A stretch of 55,877 bases of DNA from Rhizobium aethiopicum (GCF_014197535.1 NZ_JACIFV010000031.1:1-55877); one strand, 5' to 3'. Numbered from the stretch's first letter, positions 42,524 to 51,435 are shown. Translations and numbers: made by a program. Notes: generated by a model not told the origin, from the letters alone.

Positions 42524-43417
42524 ATGTTGAAGCAGCAGGCATTTCGCCCCCGGATCGGCACGATTTACCAGATCGACAAGCACCAGGTGCATGTTCTGGA
42601 GAGCGGCGACTTGAACGCGACACCGGTCCTCGTCCTCCATGGCTGTGGGAGCCTGGCTGAAGAGGTTCTGCTTCCGTTTGCTCAGAGCCCGTTCCGAATG
42701 GTGGCCCCCGATCGCCCGGGCTACGGTTTCAGCAGCCCTCTTCCTCTCGCTGAACGAGGACCGATAGGCCAATCCTTTTGGCTCGAGCGCCTGATCGATG
42801 CAATGGACCTGCATTGCGTCTCGATCGTAGCCCACTCCATCGGCAGCGCGCCGGCACTTCATCTGGCAGCGCGCCGGCCGGAGCTGGTGAACGGATTGCT
42901 TCTGATTTCGCCGTGCTGCAGGCCCGTCCCACCGAAACCGCTGCCCATCCTCCGGGCGTCCGTTGCCCCGGTGGTGGGATCCTTGATCCGCCAGCATGTA
43001 ATCAGCCGATGGGCAGCGTTTTTTCTCGACCGTGGTCTGCGGTCATCATCCTTTCCAAACACGTTGCCTCCCCAGCTGTCGGTGTTGCCGGCCGCTCATA
43101 TGGTCAATCCGGGCGCAATCGAAACAATGGCTAACGAGCTGCGGGCCTTCAACAAAGACATGGAACTGCTGCCGAAGCTGCCCGGCAATCTTCCATTACA
43201 CGTCCTGTTCGGTTCGGAGGATCGCATAGTTCAGCCGGCCTGGCATATCGATGGCCTTCGGCAGAAACATCCGAGGCCGATGATCAGGTTGATCGAGGGC
43301 GTCGGCCACCTGCCACATCATGTTATGCCAGCCGTAGCCCGACAGATGCTGAGCGACCTTGCGAGGGAGCGAGTACAGCAATCTTCTAAGCGGCAGCATT
43401 TGGCTGGTGTCGCATAA
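42524..43417 (+). CDS. Alpha/beta hydrolase
   Basis: A 297-residue cytoplasmic hydrolase without a signal peptide. LHGCGSLAEEV provides the oxyanion region, the nucleophile is in AHSIGSAPA, the acid is in GSEDRIVQP, and the histidine is in EGVGHLPHH. It cannot be assigned a substrate. It stands alone before the curli-type genes. Confidence 0.8.
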   Translation: MLKQQAFRPRIGTIYQIDKHQVHVLESGDLNATPVLVLHGCGSLAEEVLLPFAQSPFRMVAPDRPGYGFSSPLPLAERGPIGQSFWLERLIDAMDLHCVSIVAHSIGSAPALHLAARRPELVNGLLLISPCCRPVPPKPLPILRASVAPVVGSLIRQHVISRWAAFFLDRGLRSSSFPNTLPPQLSVLPAAHMVNPGAIETMANELRAFNKDMELLPKLPGNLPLHVLFGSEDRIVQPAWHIDGLRQKHPRPMIRLIEGVGHLPHHVMPAVARQMLSDLARERVQQSSKRQHLAGVA

Positions 43418-43630
43418 GTGGGCGCTCCTATCCCTCGCCTCAACTCTCGAGCGGGATGCGGCGCACAATCTCTCTGAAAGATGCTGCGGCCGTACCTCAC
43501 CCATGGCGGACACCGCGCCGATCTCCGCCAATGAACCCCGACTGAATGGTGCCTTCAGCTTCCGTTCCGAAGGGAGCGTCTAGAAGAAAGACGTTCAACC
43601 GCGGTCTTATCCGCCTGAGGAGACATATTC

Positions 43631-44068
43631 ATGATCCGCACGTCTATCATTGCAACCGCACTCGTCGCTCTCGTCGGCATTGCCGCCGCAGCCCCCGCCA
43701 TGGCCAATGATGTTCGTATCGAACAATATGGCTGGTCGAACTCTGCCGGTGGGGCACAGGAAGGATACGGAAACCGGATCAGAACCTACCAGAACGGTGG
43801 CTACAACCGAATTCTCGGCCGTCAATATGGTCGCCATAATCTTTCAGCTGTCGGTCAGGAAGGCAACGACAACTATGGCGCCACCTATCAGCGCGGCAAT
43901 GGCAACGTAGCGGGCATTGGCCAATTCGGCTCCAGCCATACGACCATCCTTACCCAGGATGGTAATGGCAACATCGCGGCCGGCGTCCAGGTCGGCCACG
44001 GCTGCAGCGCCAATGTCAGCCAGGGCGGCAACGGCAATGTCGCCGCTTTCGTTCAGGCCTGCCCGTAA
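43631..44068 (+). CDS. Curlin-repeat protein (CsgA/CsgB-like)
   Basis: A 145-residue exported protein. A Sec signal peptide ends near PAMAN (residue 25). The mature part is five to six curlin repeats of about 22 residues with the Q-x-G-x-x-N pattern (QEGNDN, QRGNGN, QFGSSH, QDGNGN, QGGNGN). Such repeats form the beta-strand ladder of amyloid curli fibres. GAGGAGAC precedes the ATG. It is followed by the CsgH-like gene and then by a second curlin gene. Secretion genes (csgG, csgE, csgF) are not in the window. Confidence 0.85.
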   Translation: MIRTSIIATALVALVGIAAAAPAMANDVRIEQYGWSNSAGGAQEGYGNRIRTYQNGGYNRILGRQYGRHNLSAVGQEGNDNYGATYQRGNGNVAGIGQFGSSHTTILTQDGNGNIAAGVQVGHGCSANVSQGGNGNVAAFVQACP

Positions 44069-44131
44069 GCGGCTGCAGGATGCCGTGAAACAGGTCAGGA
44101 TCGCAACAGCAGACCACCAGGGGAATTGACC

Positions 44132-44530
44132 ATGCCAAATAGCATCAAACATCCGCGCCGCGCGATGACGATTCTCGCGCTGGTCCTGCTTCCCGTCGGC
44201 GCGGTTTCCGCCATGACGACAGCCAACCAACCTGACCGGGTGCAGCTTTGCGAAATCAAAGCAACCCCGGGGGCAGGTATGGTGAGACTGGACGCGCTCG
44301 TCCACGCCGACAAGCATGTCGGCGGGACTTATACCTTCCATGTCGAAAAAGTGGGAGACGGCGGAAGCTCCACGATCAACCAGAGTGGCGATTTTGAGGC
44401 CGTCGAGGGACATGCGGCAATCCTTGGTTCGGTCTCGCTCGACTCGAAGGGAGCCAAATACAAAGCCACGCTGGACGTCGTCGTCGGGGATGAGAGTTTC
44501 AGCTGCGCGAAGCAGATTGGCGGCAACTGA
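44132..44530 (+). CDS. csgH: CsgH-like curli assembly chaperone
   Basis: A 132-residue protein. A signal peptide covers about the first 30 residues (LVLLPVGAVSA). The mature part contains GGTYTFHVEKVGDGGSSTINQSGDF and two cysteines (LCEIKA and SCAKQ) that probably form a disulfide. This matches CsgH, an alphaproteobacterial periplasmic protein that keeps curli subunits from aggregating early. The position between two curlin genes supports the call. The ATG at 44132 is used. Confidence 0.8.
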   Translation: MPNSIKHPRRAMTILALVLLPVGAVSAMTTANQPDRVQLCEIKATPGAGMVRLDALVHADKHVGGTYTFHVEKVGDGGSSTINQSGDFEAVEGHAAILGSVSLDSKGAKYKATLDVVVGDESFSCAKQIGGN

Positions 44531-44557
44531 TCGGTCACCACATTCTAGAGTTTTCCT

Positions 44558-44585
44558 GAAAGGGCGCCGTTTCCGGCGCCCTTTC
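44558..44585 (+). terminator. Intrinsic terminator-like hairpin after csgH
   Basis: A perfect 12-base stem (GAAAGGGCGCCG/CGGCGCCCTTTC) with loop TTTC lies 28 bases after the csgH stop. The right arm ends in CTTTC rather than a long T-run. It may end the first two-gene transcript or lower read-through to the second curlin gene. Confidence 0.65.
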
Positions 44586-44688
44586 GCATTCAATCAGGCC
44601 GAAACGACTGAACGACAACTGAACGAGCAATTCCGGCTGGGTTCAGCTGCAAGATGCGAAAGTTGATCATCGGCTGAGGCAGCCGGAA

Positions 44689-45114
44689 ATGGAGATCAGA
44701 ATGACCCGCAACGTGTTTAAGATCCTTGCCGTCACCCTTCTTGCCGGGAGCCTGAGCCAAGTAGCCTTGACTGCGCCAGCCTATGCCGGCGGCCGGATCT
44801 CGTTCAACCTCGCACCGGACAATGCCCAGGACGCCGGACTTTTTTCAACCGGGCTGCGCGCCTATTCGCTCTACCGCGGTCTGAAAGACGCTGACATCCG
44901 GCAGATGGGTCGGGGTAACGCGGCTGGTATCGCTCAGGCTGGCCGCGGCAACCTCGGCTTCGTCCGGCAACGGGGCAATGGTCATTCCGCGACCTTGCGG
45001 CAGAACGGCAACAACAATGCCTATGGCATTTTCCAGTATGGGCGAAATACTGAAACGGACGTCGTGCAAGATGGGGATAACGGCAGTGGTGCTACCTTCA
45101 GCTATGGCTGGTAA
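44689..45114 (+). CDS. Curlin-repeat protein (CsgA/CsgB-like)
   Basis: A 141-residue exported protein. The first residues lead into a signal peptide ending at TAPAYAG; an ATG at 44701 is an alternative start. The mature N-terminal part is a non-repeat segment of about 40 residues, and then about four curlin repeats follow (QMGRGN, QAGRGN, QRGNGH, QNGNNN, QYGRNT). Compared with the first curlin it has fewer repeats and a distinct N-terminus, so one could be major subunit and the other nucleator or minor subunit. Which is which cannot be decided from sequence. Confidence 0.82.
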   Translation: MEIRMTRNVFKILAVTLLAGSLSQVALTAPAYAGGRISFNLAPDNAQDAGLFSTGLRAYSLYRGLKDADIRQMGRGNAAGIAQAGRGNLGFVRQRGNGHSATLRQNGNNNAYGIFQYGRNTETDVVQDGDNGSGATFSYGW

Positions 45115-45180
45115 GGCAGTTCACAAGCCGGGCGCGACCAGTCAGCACCCATACGAATCTCTACGGCGAGTATTAAGCCG

Positions 45181-46215
45181 CTAAAATGTGAGCTGTACCT
45201 TACAGGCGGCTGTACGGTCGCCGGCAAGAGTGAAGGCGGCGGCGGCTTCTTCCAAGGGTAAGCTGTGGCTGATGATCGGCCGCACATCGATCTTGCGGCT
45301 TGCGATCAGCCTCGCGGCAGGGGCGAATTCCTCGTGGAACCGCTGCGTGCCGTGGATATGGAGCTCCTTGCCGACGATGGCGTTGAGCGGGACCGGGATC
45401 TCGCCCGTGACGCCGACCTGCACGATCGTGCCGCGCGGCCGAATGGCGGCGATCGCGCTGCGGATCGCGGGTGCGGCGGCCGAGCATTCGAAAACGAGAT
45501 CGAAATAGCCTTTTCCCGCCTCGAATTCGGCAAGCGATGCCGCATCCCGGGAAACATTGATCGTGCGGCTGGCGCCCATCGCTTTGGCCCTTGCGAGCGC
45601 GGCATCGGCCAGATCGGTCACGACGATCTCGGCCGCACCGTGATACCGCGCGGCGGCAACCATCAGGCAGCCGATGGGGCCGGCGCCGGTGACGAGGACG
45701 CGTTTGCCCGATATCTCGCCGGCGCGCGATGCGGCATGCAGGCAGACCGCGAGCGGCTCGCTGCAGGCCGCTTCCGCGGCGGTCGTCTCGGCTGCCATTT
45801 CGAAACATTGTCGGGCCGGCACCACCAGCCACTCCCGGAACATGCCCTGCTCGTGCGGCAGGCGCATCGCGCTGCCCATGAAGCGCATATCGAGGCAATG
45901 GATCGGCAGTCCCTTCAAGCAATATTCGCAATGGCCGCAGGGCTGGCTCGGATTGACTGCGACCAGCGTGCCGGCTTTGAGATCGACCCCCTCGCCCGCT
46001 TGGCTCACCCTCCCCGAGGCCTCGTGGCCGGGAATGATCGGCTCGCGCACCCTGACCGGCCCGAAGCCGCCGTCCTGATAATAATGCAGGTCGGAGCCGC
46101 AGATGCCGGCGGCCGCCATCTTGAGAAGCACCTCGCCTGGACCGGGAGCCGGAACCGTGTCCATTTCGACCCTGAGATCGCCTTTTTGATAAAGCCGCGC
46201 CAGACGCGTCTGCAT
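45181..46215 (-). CDS. Zinc-dependent dehydrogenase, L-idonate 5-dehydrogenase-like
   Basis: A 344-residue medium-chain dehydrogenase. Catalytic zinc ligands lie in CGSDLHY and PGHEASG; the structural-zinc lobe has CGHCEYCLKGLPIHC. The cofactor motif is VTGAGPIGCL near residue 175. The closest well-known match is L-idonate 5-dehydrogenase, converting L-idonate to 5-ketogluconate. It ends the GntR-TRAP operon, so the transporter probably imports L-idonate or a related hexonate. Confidence 0.8.
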   Translation of the reverse strand: MQTRLARLYQKGDLRVEMDTVPAPGPGEVLLKMAAAGICGSDLHYYQDGGFGPVRVREPIIPGHEASGRVSQAGEGVDLKAGTLVAVNPSQPCGHCEYCLKGLPIHCLDMRFMGSAMRLPHEQGMFREWLVVPARQCFEMAAETTAAEAACSEPLAVCLHAASRAGEISGKRVLVTGAGPIGCLMVAAARYHGAAEIVVTDLADAALARAKAMGASRTINVSRDAASLAEFEAGKGYFDLVFECSAAAPAIRSAIAAIRPRGTIVQVGVTGEIPVPLNAIVGKELHIHGTQRFHEEFAPAARLIASRKIDVRPIISHSLPLEEAAAAFTLAGDRTAACKVQLTF

Positions 46216-46224
46216 CCTGACCTC

Positions 46225-47631
46225 CTATCTCAACAGTCCGAGCTGCTGCGGCAGCCAGAGCGATACGGCGGGAATGAAGGTGATCAGGATCAGCGCCAGG
46301 AACAGCGGCACCAGCCAGGGCACGATCGCCATCGTCGTGCGTTCAACCGAAAGCTTCGCCACCCGTGAGAGCACGAACAACACCATGCCGAGCGGCGGAT
46401 GAAGCAAGCCGATCATCAGGTTCAGCGTCATGATCAGCCCGAACTGAACGGGATCGATGCCGAACTTGGCGACAATCGGCAGAAGGATCGGCACGAGGAT
46501 GGTGATTGCGGCGATCGTATCGAGGAAGCAGCCGACGAAGAGCATCAGCAGGTTCACCAGGATCAGGAACACCCATTTATTGTCGGTGATCGACAGGATC
46601 GCATCCGAAAGCAGCTGCGCGGCCTGGCTGACCGTCAAGAGCCATGCGAAGACCGATGCGGCGGTGACGATGAAGAGCACCGACGCCGTCGTTTCGATCG
46701 TATCGAAGCTCGCCTTGGCGAGTGTCGAGAGCGTCATCGTGCGGTAGCGCACGAGGCCGAGGAAGAGCGACCAGAGCACGGCCGCGACCGCTGCCTCCGT
46801 CGGCGTGAACCAGCCCATTGTCATTCCGCCGATCAGGATGACGGGGGTCATCAGCGCCATGACGGCGGAGAAGCCGAAATACCAGTCGAGCGCCAGAAGC
46901 AGGAGAAGGGCAATACCCGCCGCAGCATTCATTGAGAGGCCGGCACGCATCATCAGATAGATCGCCACAGGCACCATGAGGACGACGAGGATTTCCATGC
47001 CGGCCGACAGGAGCTCGCGCACATTGAACGGTGCGTCGGAGCCCCAGCGTTTGCGATAGGCGAAGGCGGCGACGGTGATCATCATCAGCAGCGTCATGAC
47101 GATGCCGGGCAGGATACCGGCCATGAAGAGTGCGCCGATCGAGACGTTTGCCATCATGCCGTAGATGACGAAGGGCAGCGACGGCGGGAAGATCGGCCCG
47201 AGCGTGGCGGAGGCGGCCGTCACACCGACCGCCGCTTCGACCGGATAGCCATGGTCCTTCATCGCCTTGATTTCGATCGTGCCGATGCCGGCCGCATCGG
47301 CGAGCGCGGTGCCCGACATGCCCGAGAAAATGACGGAGCCGATGATGTTGACCTGCGCCAGCCCGCCCTTCATCCAGCCGACCAGCGCGACCGCGAAGGA
47401 ATAGATACGGCCGGTGACGCCGGCGGAATTCATCAGATTGCCGGCCAGGATGAAGAAGGGCACGGCGAGCAGCGGAAAACTTTCGACGCCGGCGATCATG
47501 CGCTGGGCGACGATGATGTCGGGCGCAACGCCATAAAGGACGATATAGAGGACCGAGGCGACGGCCATCGAGATGGCGACGGGCACGCCGACCAGCATCA
47601 GCAGCAGAAACGAGCCAAGAAGCAGCAGCAT
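46225..47631 (-). CDS. TRAP transporter large permease (DctM type)
   Basis: A 468-residue membrane protein with about 12-14 hydrophobic segments. SGMSGTALADAAGIG and GPIFPPSLPFVIYG are the DctM signatures, and FTPTEAA follows in the second half. It is about 40 residues longer than usual: an extra pair of hydrophobic segments lies around residues 215-260, before TPVILIGG. It ends ten bases before the dehydrogenase start. Confidence 0.87.
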   Translation of the reverse strand: MLLLLGSFLLLMLVGVPVAISMAVASVLYIVLYGVAPDIIVAQRMIAGVESFPLLAVPFFILAGNLMNSAGVTGRIYSFAVALVGWMKGGLAQVNIIGSVIFSGMSGTALADAAGIGTIEIKAMKDHGYPVEAAVGVTAASATLGPIFPPSLPFVIYGMMANVSIGALFMAGILPGIVMTLLMMITVAAFAYRKRWGSDAPFNVRELLSAGMEILVVLMVPVAIYLMMRAGLSMNAAAGIALLLLLALDWYFGFSAVMALMTPVILIGGMTMGWFTPTEAAVAAVLWSLFLGLVRYRTMTLSTLAKASFDTIETTASVLFIVTAASVFAWLLTVSQAAQLLSDAILSITDNKWVFLILVNLLMLFVGCFLDTIAAITILVPILLPIVAKFGIDPVQFGLIMTLNLMIGLLHPPLGMVLFVLSRVAKLSVERTTMAIVPWLVPLFLALILITFIPAVSLWLPQQLGLLR

Positions 47632-47635
47632 CGGA

Positions 47636-48208
47636 TCACCCTTCGACGGATTGGAATTCTTCCGGGCGCTCCAGGACGGAGTAGCCGCGGCGCATATTGG
47701 CGATGAAGACGATGACCGCGCGGATCAGCATCAGCACGAAGGCGACAAGCACCGAGTAGAAGACGATGTTGCGCGGCAGGTCGATGGTGACCATCTGCTC
47801 GTCGGCGACGATGTCGACGTAACGCCACATCAAATAGCAGCCATAGGCGAAGAAACCGATGCGGACGATATCGACGAAGGTCGCGAGCACGCGCGCCAGG
47901 CCAGCAGGCATATAATGATAGAACACGTCCACCTGAATATGCCGCGAGGTGCGCACGCACATGACGGCGCCGAGAAAGACGACGCCGATCAGGCAGTTGA
48001 TGGCGATCTCCTCGGTCCAGGCATAGCTGTCGTTCAGCACATACCGCGTGAAGAACTGCAGGAAGACGCAGCCGGCCATCAGCCAGAAGACGATCAGCGT
48101 GATCCAGTCCTCGACGGCATAGTCCGAGACGTTCGCGGTCGGCGCATGCCCTTCGAATTCGTGACCGATTTCCTCGGCCGTGATTGGCGTGTGAATTTCT
48201 TGCGACAT
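47636..48208 (-). CDS. TRAP transporter small permease (DctQ type)
   Basis: A 190-residue four-helix membrane protein. The ATG at 48208 (MSQEIHTPITAEE) is chosen because the longer frame runs into the upstream repeat. RYVLNDSYAWTEEIA is the DctQ signature and RTSRHIQVDVF follows. It pairs with DctM, four bases downstream. A RIME-like repeat separates it from dctP. Confidence 0.83.
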   Translation of the reverse strand: MSQEIHTPITAEEIGHEFEGHAPTANVSDYAVEDWITLIVFWLMAGCVFLQFFTRYVLNDSYAWTEEIAINCLIGVVFLGAVMCVRTSRHIQVDVFYHYMPAGLARVLATFVDIVRIGFFAYGCYLMWRYVDIVADEQMVTIDLPRNIVFYSVLVAFVLMLIRAVIVFIANMRRGYSVLERPEEFQSVEG

Positions 48209-48299
48209 GATCGGCCTTGTTGCGGTTGGAGAAGAAGGGAGCGGCGCTTGGGGTGCGCGACCTTTATGTGTCGACGGATCTCGTTCGTTGCTCGGCGGC

Positions 48300-48440
48300 A
48301 CGGCCCCTCATCCGGCTGCCGCCACCTTCTCCCCGCTCGCGGGGAGAAGGGACATGCCTCGACCTCTCCGTTCCCCGCTTGCTCTCGCAGGGCACGTCCC
48401 CTCTCCCCGTGCGCGGGGAGAGGGTTAGGGTGAGGGGCAC
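48300..48440. repeat. RIME-like rhizobial intergenic repeat
   Basis: A GC-rich element of about 141 bases with two strong hairpins (CTTCTCCCCG...CGGGGAGAAG and CTCTCCCCGTGCGCGGGGAGAG). Its ends resemble each other in inverted orientation (GCCCCTCA / TGAGGGGC). It shares over 30 identical bases with the copy at 53061. Such elements are spread through rhizobial intergenic regions. Here it lies between dctP and dctQ inside an operon. Confidence 0.75.
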
Positions 48441-48461
48441 GAAGAAGGCAGTGAGCGATCT

Positions 48462-49436
48462 TTACTGAATCGCCCGGATCGCTTCCCAATCGGCCTTCTC
48501 GTAGCCGAAGTCTTCGAACTTCACCTTTTCCATCACATTCTTCTCGAAATCGCTTTTGTCGACCTCGGTGACGTTGAGGCCCTTTTCCTTGAAGGTCGCA
48601 ACCAGGCTGTTTTCCTTGCCGGCGATCGTCTTGGTCGTGCGCTCGGCCGCCTGCTGCATCACTTCGCCGAAGATCTTCTTGTCCTCGTCGGAGAGCTTCG
48701 CCCACAGCTGCTTCGAGATCACGGTGTTCAGGTGATCGACGATGTGGCCGGTAAGGATGATGTTCTTCTGGACCTCGTAGAACTTCTTCGCCTCGATCGT
48801 CGTCAGCGGGTTTTCCTGCGCCTCGACCGTGCCGTTCTGCAGAGCGAGATAGACTTCGGCGAAGGCAATCGGCGTGGTGTTGGCGCCGCAGGCGCGCGGC
48901 ATCGCGAGATAGGCGGGAACGTCGGGCACGCGGATCTTCAGGCCCTGCATGTCCGCGCATTTGGCGATCGGCTTGTTCGAGGTCGTATGACGCGTGCCGT
49001 AATAGCTGACAGCGGCGATGTGGTTGCCGGTCTTGTCCTCGTAACCTTTGGCGAGACGCTTGAAGACATCGCTCTTGGTATAGGCGATCAGATGGTCGGG
49101 ATTGCGGAAGATATAGGGAAAATAGGTGACGCCGATCGGCTTGTAGTCGCGCGCGGCAAAGCTCGAGCCGGAAATGATGATGTCGACCGTGCCGAGCTTG
49201 AGGCCCTGGTTGATGTCGGCTTCCTTGCCGAGCTGCGAGGCCGGATAGACCTCGATCTTGTAGCGCCCGTCGGTGCGCTTGGCGATCTCTTCCGCGGCCC
49301 AGACGGAATCCGTATGGAAGGGCTCCGAGGTTTCATAGACATGCGCCCATTTCAATACCGTCTGCGCATGCGCGACCGCCGTCGTCGCCATGATCGCGGC
49401 CGCGGTGCACAGTATCGTTGCCAGTCTCATCTTCAT
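48462..49436 (-). CDS. TRAP transporter solute-binding protein (DctP type)
   Basis: A 324-residue periplasmic protein. A Sec signal peptide ends near VAHAQ (residue 25). The conserved arginine that binds the substrate carboxylate is likely in GLKIRVPDVPAYLAM. QNGTVEAQENPLTTI is the DctP signature. It should capture a sugar acid such as L-idonate. It overlaps the upstream gntR stop by four bases. Confidence 0.87.
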   Translation of the reverse strand: MKMRLATILCTAAAIMATTAVAHAQTVLKWAHVYETSEPFHTDSVWAAEEIAKRTDGRYKIEVYPASQLGKEADINQGLKLGTVDIIISGSSFAARDYKPIGVTYFPYIFRNPDHLIAYTKSDVFKRLAKGYEDKTGNHIAAVSYYGTRHTTSNKPIAKCADMQGLKIRVPDVPAYLAMPRACGANTTPIAFAEVYLALQNGTVEAQENPLTTIEAKKFYEVQKNIILTGHIVDHLNTVISKQLWAKLSDEDKKIFGEVMQQAAERTTKTIAGKENSLVATFKEKGLNVTEVDKSDFEKNVMEKVKFEDFGYEKADWEAIRAIQ

Positions 49437-50218
49437 TGCTCTCTCCTCCCGAGCTCGGGTTTAGTCTTGATGGCTCCTTTCGCGGGCGACTTGTCGCGGC
49501 CGCGCTCCTCCTCTCCCGAAAACTCCTCCCCGAAGCTCTCGGAAAATCTCTTCTGCGATAGGGTGAGATGGCTGCGCATCGCAGTCTTCGCGCCGGCCGC
49601 ATCGCCGGTGGCGATCGCATCGCGGATGGCCCGGTGCTCGTCGACGGCTCTGCGCCATGTCGTCGGCCCCTCGAAATGGCTGGCGAGCCTGGCGAAATAA
49701 GGGGTCATGCGCATGTCGAACATCTCGCCGGTCACGCGGATCAGCGTCGCATTGCCGATGATGGCGGCAATGCCGGTGTGGAAGGCGCGGTCGGCGGCGA
49801 GCACGGTCGCCGCATCGTTGACGCCGCCGCTCATGCGCATCAGCGCCTCGTCGAGCACGGCGATGTCTTCAGCCCTGGCCCGGGTTGCCGCCTCTTCGGC
49901 GATGGCGCATTCGATGATGGCGCGCGCCTGCAGCAATTCGAAAGGCCCCTCCACCGGCTCGCTTTCGCTTGTCGCCATGCTGATGCCCTGCCGGCGCACC
50001 ACATAGATGCCGGAACCCATGCGGATGTTGACGAGGCCCTCGACCTCCAGAACGATCAGCGCCTCGCGCACGGTCGGGCGTGAGACCGACAGTTGCTCCG
50101 CCAGCTCGCGCTCGGCCGGCAGCTTCTGGCCGACGACAAGCTCGCCGCCGGCGATCATCGAACGAATCTGATCCGCCACCTGCCTGTAGAGGCGGCGCGA
50201 TTCAATGGGCGAAAACAT
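49433..50218 (-). CDS. GntR-family regulator (FadR/FCD type)
   Basis: A 261-residue regulator. The winged-helix domain carries LPAERELAEQLSVSRPTVREAL and the FCD ligand domain follows, with DRAFHTGIAAIIGN and histidines for a metal-bound acid. The C-terminal 30 residues are charged and poorly conserved. It is the first gene of the operon with dctPQM and the idonate-type dehydrogenase, and a FadR-like operator lies upstream. Confidence 0.87.
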   Translation of the reverse strand: MFSPIESRRLYRQVADQIRSMIAGGELVVGQKLPAERELAEQLSVSRPTVREALIVLEVEGLVNIRMGSGIYVVRRQGISMATSESEPVEGPFELLQARAIIECAIAEEAATRARAEDIAVLDEALMRMSGGVNDAATVLAADRAFHTGIAAIIGNATLIRVTGEMFDMRMTPYFARLASHFEGPTTWRRAVDEHRAIRDAIATGDAAGAKTAMRSHLTLSQKRFSESFGEEFSGEEERGRDKSPAKGAIKTKPELGRREQ

Positions 50219-50260
50219 TCTGGCCTCCCCGGCGGCTTCTCCTCAAGCGCGCAGCTGGTC

Positions 50261-50277
50261 AACTGGCCTGACCAATT
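50261..50277. promoter_or_regulatory. FadR-type operator upstream of the TRAP operon
   Basis: AACTGGCCTGACCAATT is close to the AACTGGTCNGACCNGTT pattern of FadR-subfamily operators; an overlapping inverted repeat TGGTCA-N7-TGACCA spans 50256-50274. It lies about 45-60 bases upstream of the gntR ATG, well placed for autorepression. Confidence 0.55.
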
Positions 50278-50406
50278 CGATTGGTAACACCGTGGCAGTT
50301 GTGCGTCAATGCGTCGCATGAAATTCCAACGGACATCGTCGCCGCGTCAACGACCGTGGGAACCTTCACCATCTTCACGGGTTCGAGGCCCGACATTGGG
50401 AGCGTG

Positions 50407-50670
50407 ATGATGAATTATCTCTGGCTTTTTGCAGTATCGGGAGGGGCCGCCCTTCTCGGAATTGCTCTTGCTTTCGGAATGATCAAGCAGGACGGGCGAC
50501 GATCGGTTGCCGCCATCGCCGGTGCTTTTGTGGTGGCCATCGTCGCGCTCGGACTCGGCATCTATGTCCAGAAGGCGCCCACAGCTCCTTTGCGCGCGTC
50601 CGATAGAGAGGGCTCGCAGAACAACCTTCCGGCGGCTGCGACGACCGAAAAGGATCTGCCGGGAAAGTGA
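50407..50670 (+). CDS. Small membrane protein
   Basis: An 87-residue protein. The start MMNYLWLFAVSGGAALLG leads into two hydrophobic segments, and a polar C-terminal tail follows. Family unknown. GGGAGCGTG precedes the ATG. It is convergent with the Crp/Fnr gene. Confidence 0.55.
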   Translation: MMNYLWLFAVSGGAALLGIALAFGMIKQDGRRSVAAIAGAFVVAIVALGLGIYVQKAPTAPLRASDREGSQNNLPAAATTEKDLPGK

Positions 50671-50706
50671 CGCTTGAGAGATCGTCGATCCCGGTGCGCG
50701 ACGGCT

Positions 50707-51435
50707 TCAGCGCCTCAGTGCCAGAGACGGGCGGTCGATCACCGGCCAGCCGCGTCCTGTGATGCCAGGGAGGTCGTAGGCGTCTGCTGCAAAGGCTTCG
50801 AGGGATGCGCGGTTGCGGATGATTACCAGGCCGCGGGTGGAATAAATGAGATGCTCGCCCTCCAGGATGTGTAAGGCATCCGTGACGCTGGAGCGGCGGA
50901 CTCCCAGCATCGTGGCCATGTACTCATGGGTGATTTCAATTCCTTCCCCATCGAGGCGGTCATGGCACATCAGAAGCCATTTCGCCAGGCGAACGTCGAT
51001 TTTGTGAACGGCGTTGGACAGCGCGGTGTTGGCGACCTGCGCGAAAAACGTATGGAGGAAATGCGAAAGCAGCTGGCGGATGGCGGGGCGGGCGGCGAGG
51101 AAGCATGCGAGCGCCCCGGCTTCCACACGGCGCCCGTGACCGCCAACCTGCATCATGACGTCGAATGAAAACCGCTCCGCGTCCGCCGTCAGGGCCGGCG
51201 GCGACATCCCGTCCCTGCCGAGCACGCCGATCTCGGCTTTCCTGCCCTCGGGGCTCGTCGCCACCATGGAAGCAATACCGGTTTCCAGGAAATAATAATG
51301 ACTGACCGGCATGCCCAAATGGACGAGCTCGAAGTCGCGTGGAAGAAGAAGCGGTTCCAGTATGCGCTCCAGAGCCAGAAGCTCCGGATCCGCCAACTGC
51401 GACAGAATGAGATTTTCGCTTTCGAACGCTCGCAT
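50707..51435 (-). CDS. Crp/Fnr-family regulator
   Basis: A 242-residue regulator. A cyclic-nucleotide-binding-fold domain (residues about 20-130) precedes a winged helix in which EYMATMLGVRRSSVTDAL is the recognition part. The cysteine cluster of FNR is absent, and the phosphate-cassette of CRP is not obvious. The start at 51435 (MRAFESEN) is preferred over 51540. It shares the LL-MCHDRLDG stretch and HTH with the second Crp/Fnr protein at 53428. It is divergent from the PAS kinase gene. Confidence 0.83.
   Translation of the reverse strand: MRAFESENLILSQLADPELLALERILEPLLLPRDFELVHLGMPVSHYYFLETGIASMVATSPEGRKAEIGVLGRDGMSPPALTADAERFSFDVMMQVGGHGRRVEAGALACFLAARPAIRQLLSHFLHTFFAQVANTALSNAVHKIDVRLAKWLLMCHDRLDGEGIEITHEYMATMLGVRRSSVTDALHILEGEHLIYSTRGLVIIRNRASLEAFAADAYDLPGITGRGWPVIDRPSLALRR

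Noticed and set aside
43359..43583. Plus-strand frame of 74 codons between the hydrolase and first curlin gene
   Set aside because: Starts inside the hydrolase gene in another frame and has no ribosome site or known motif.
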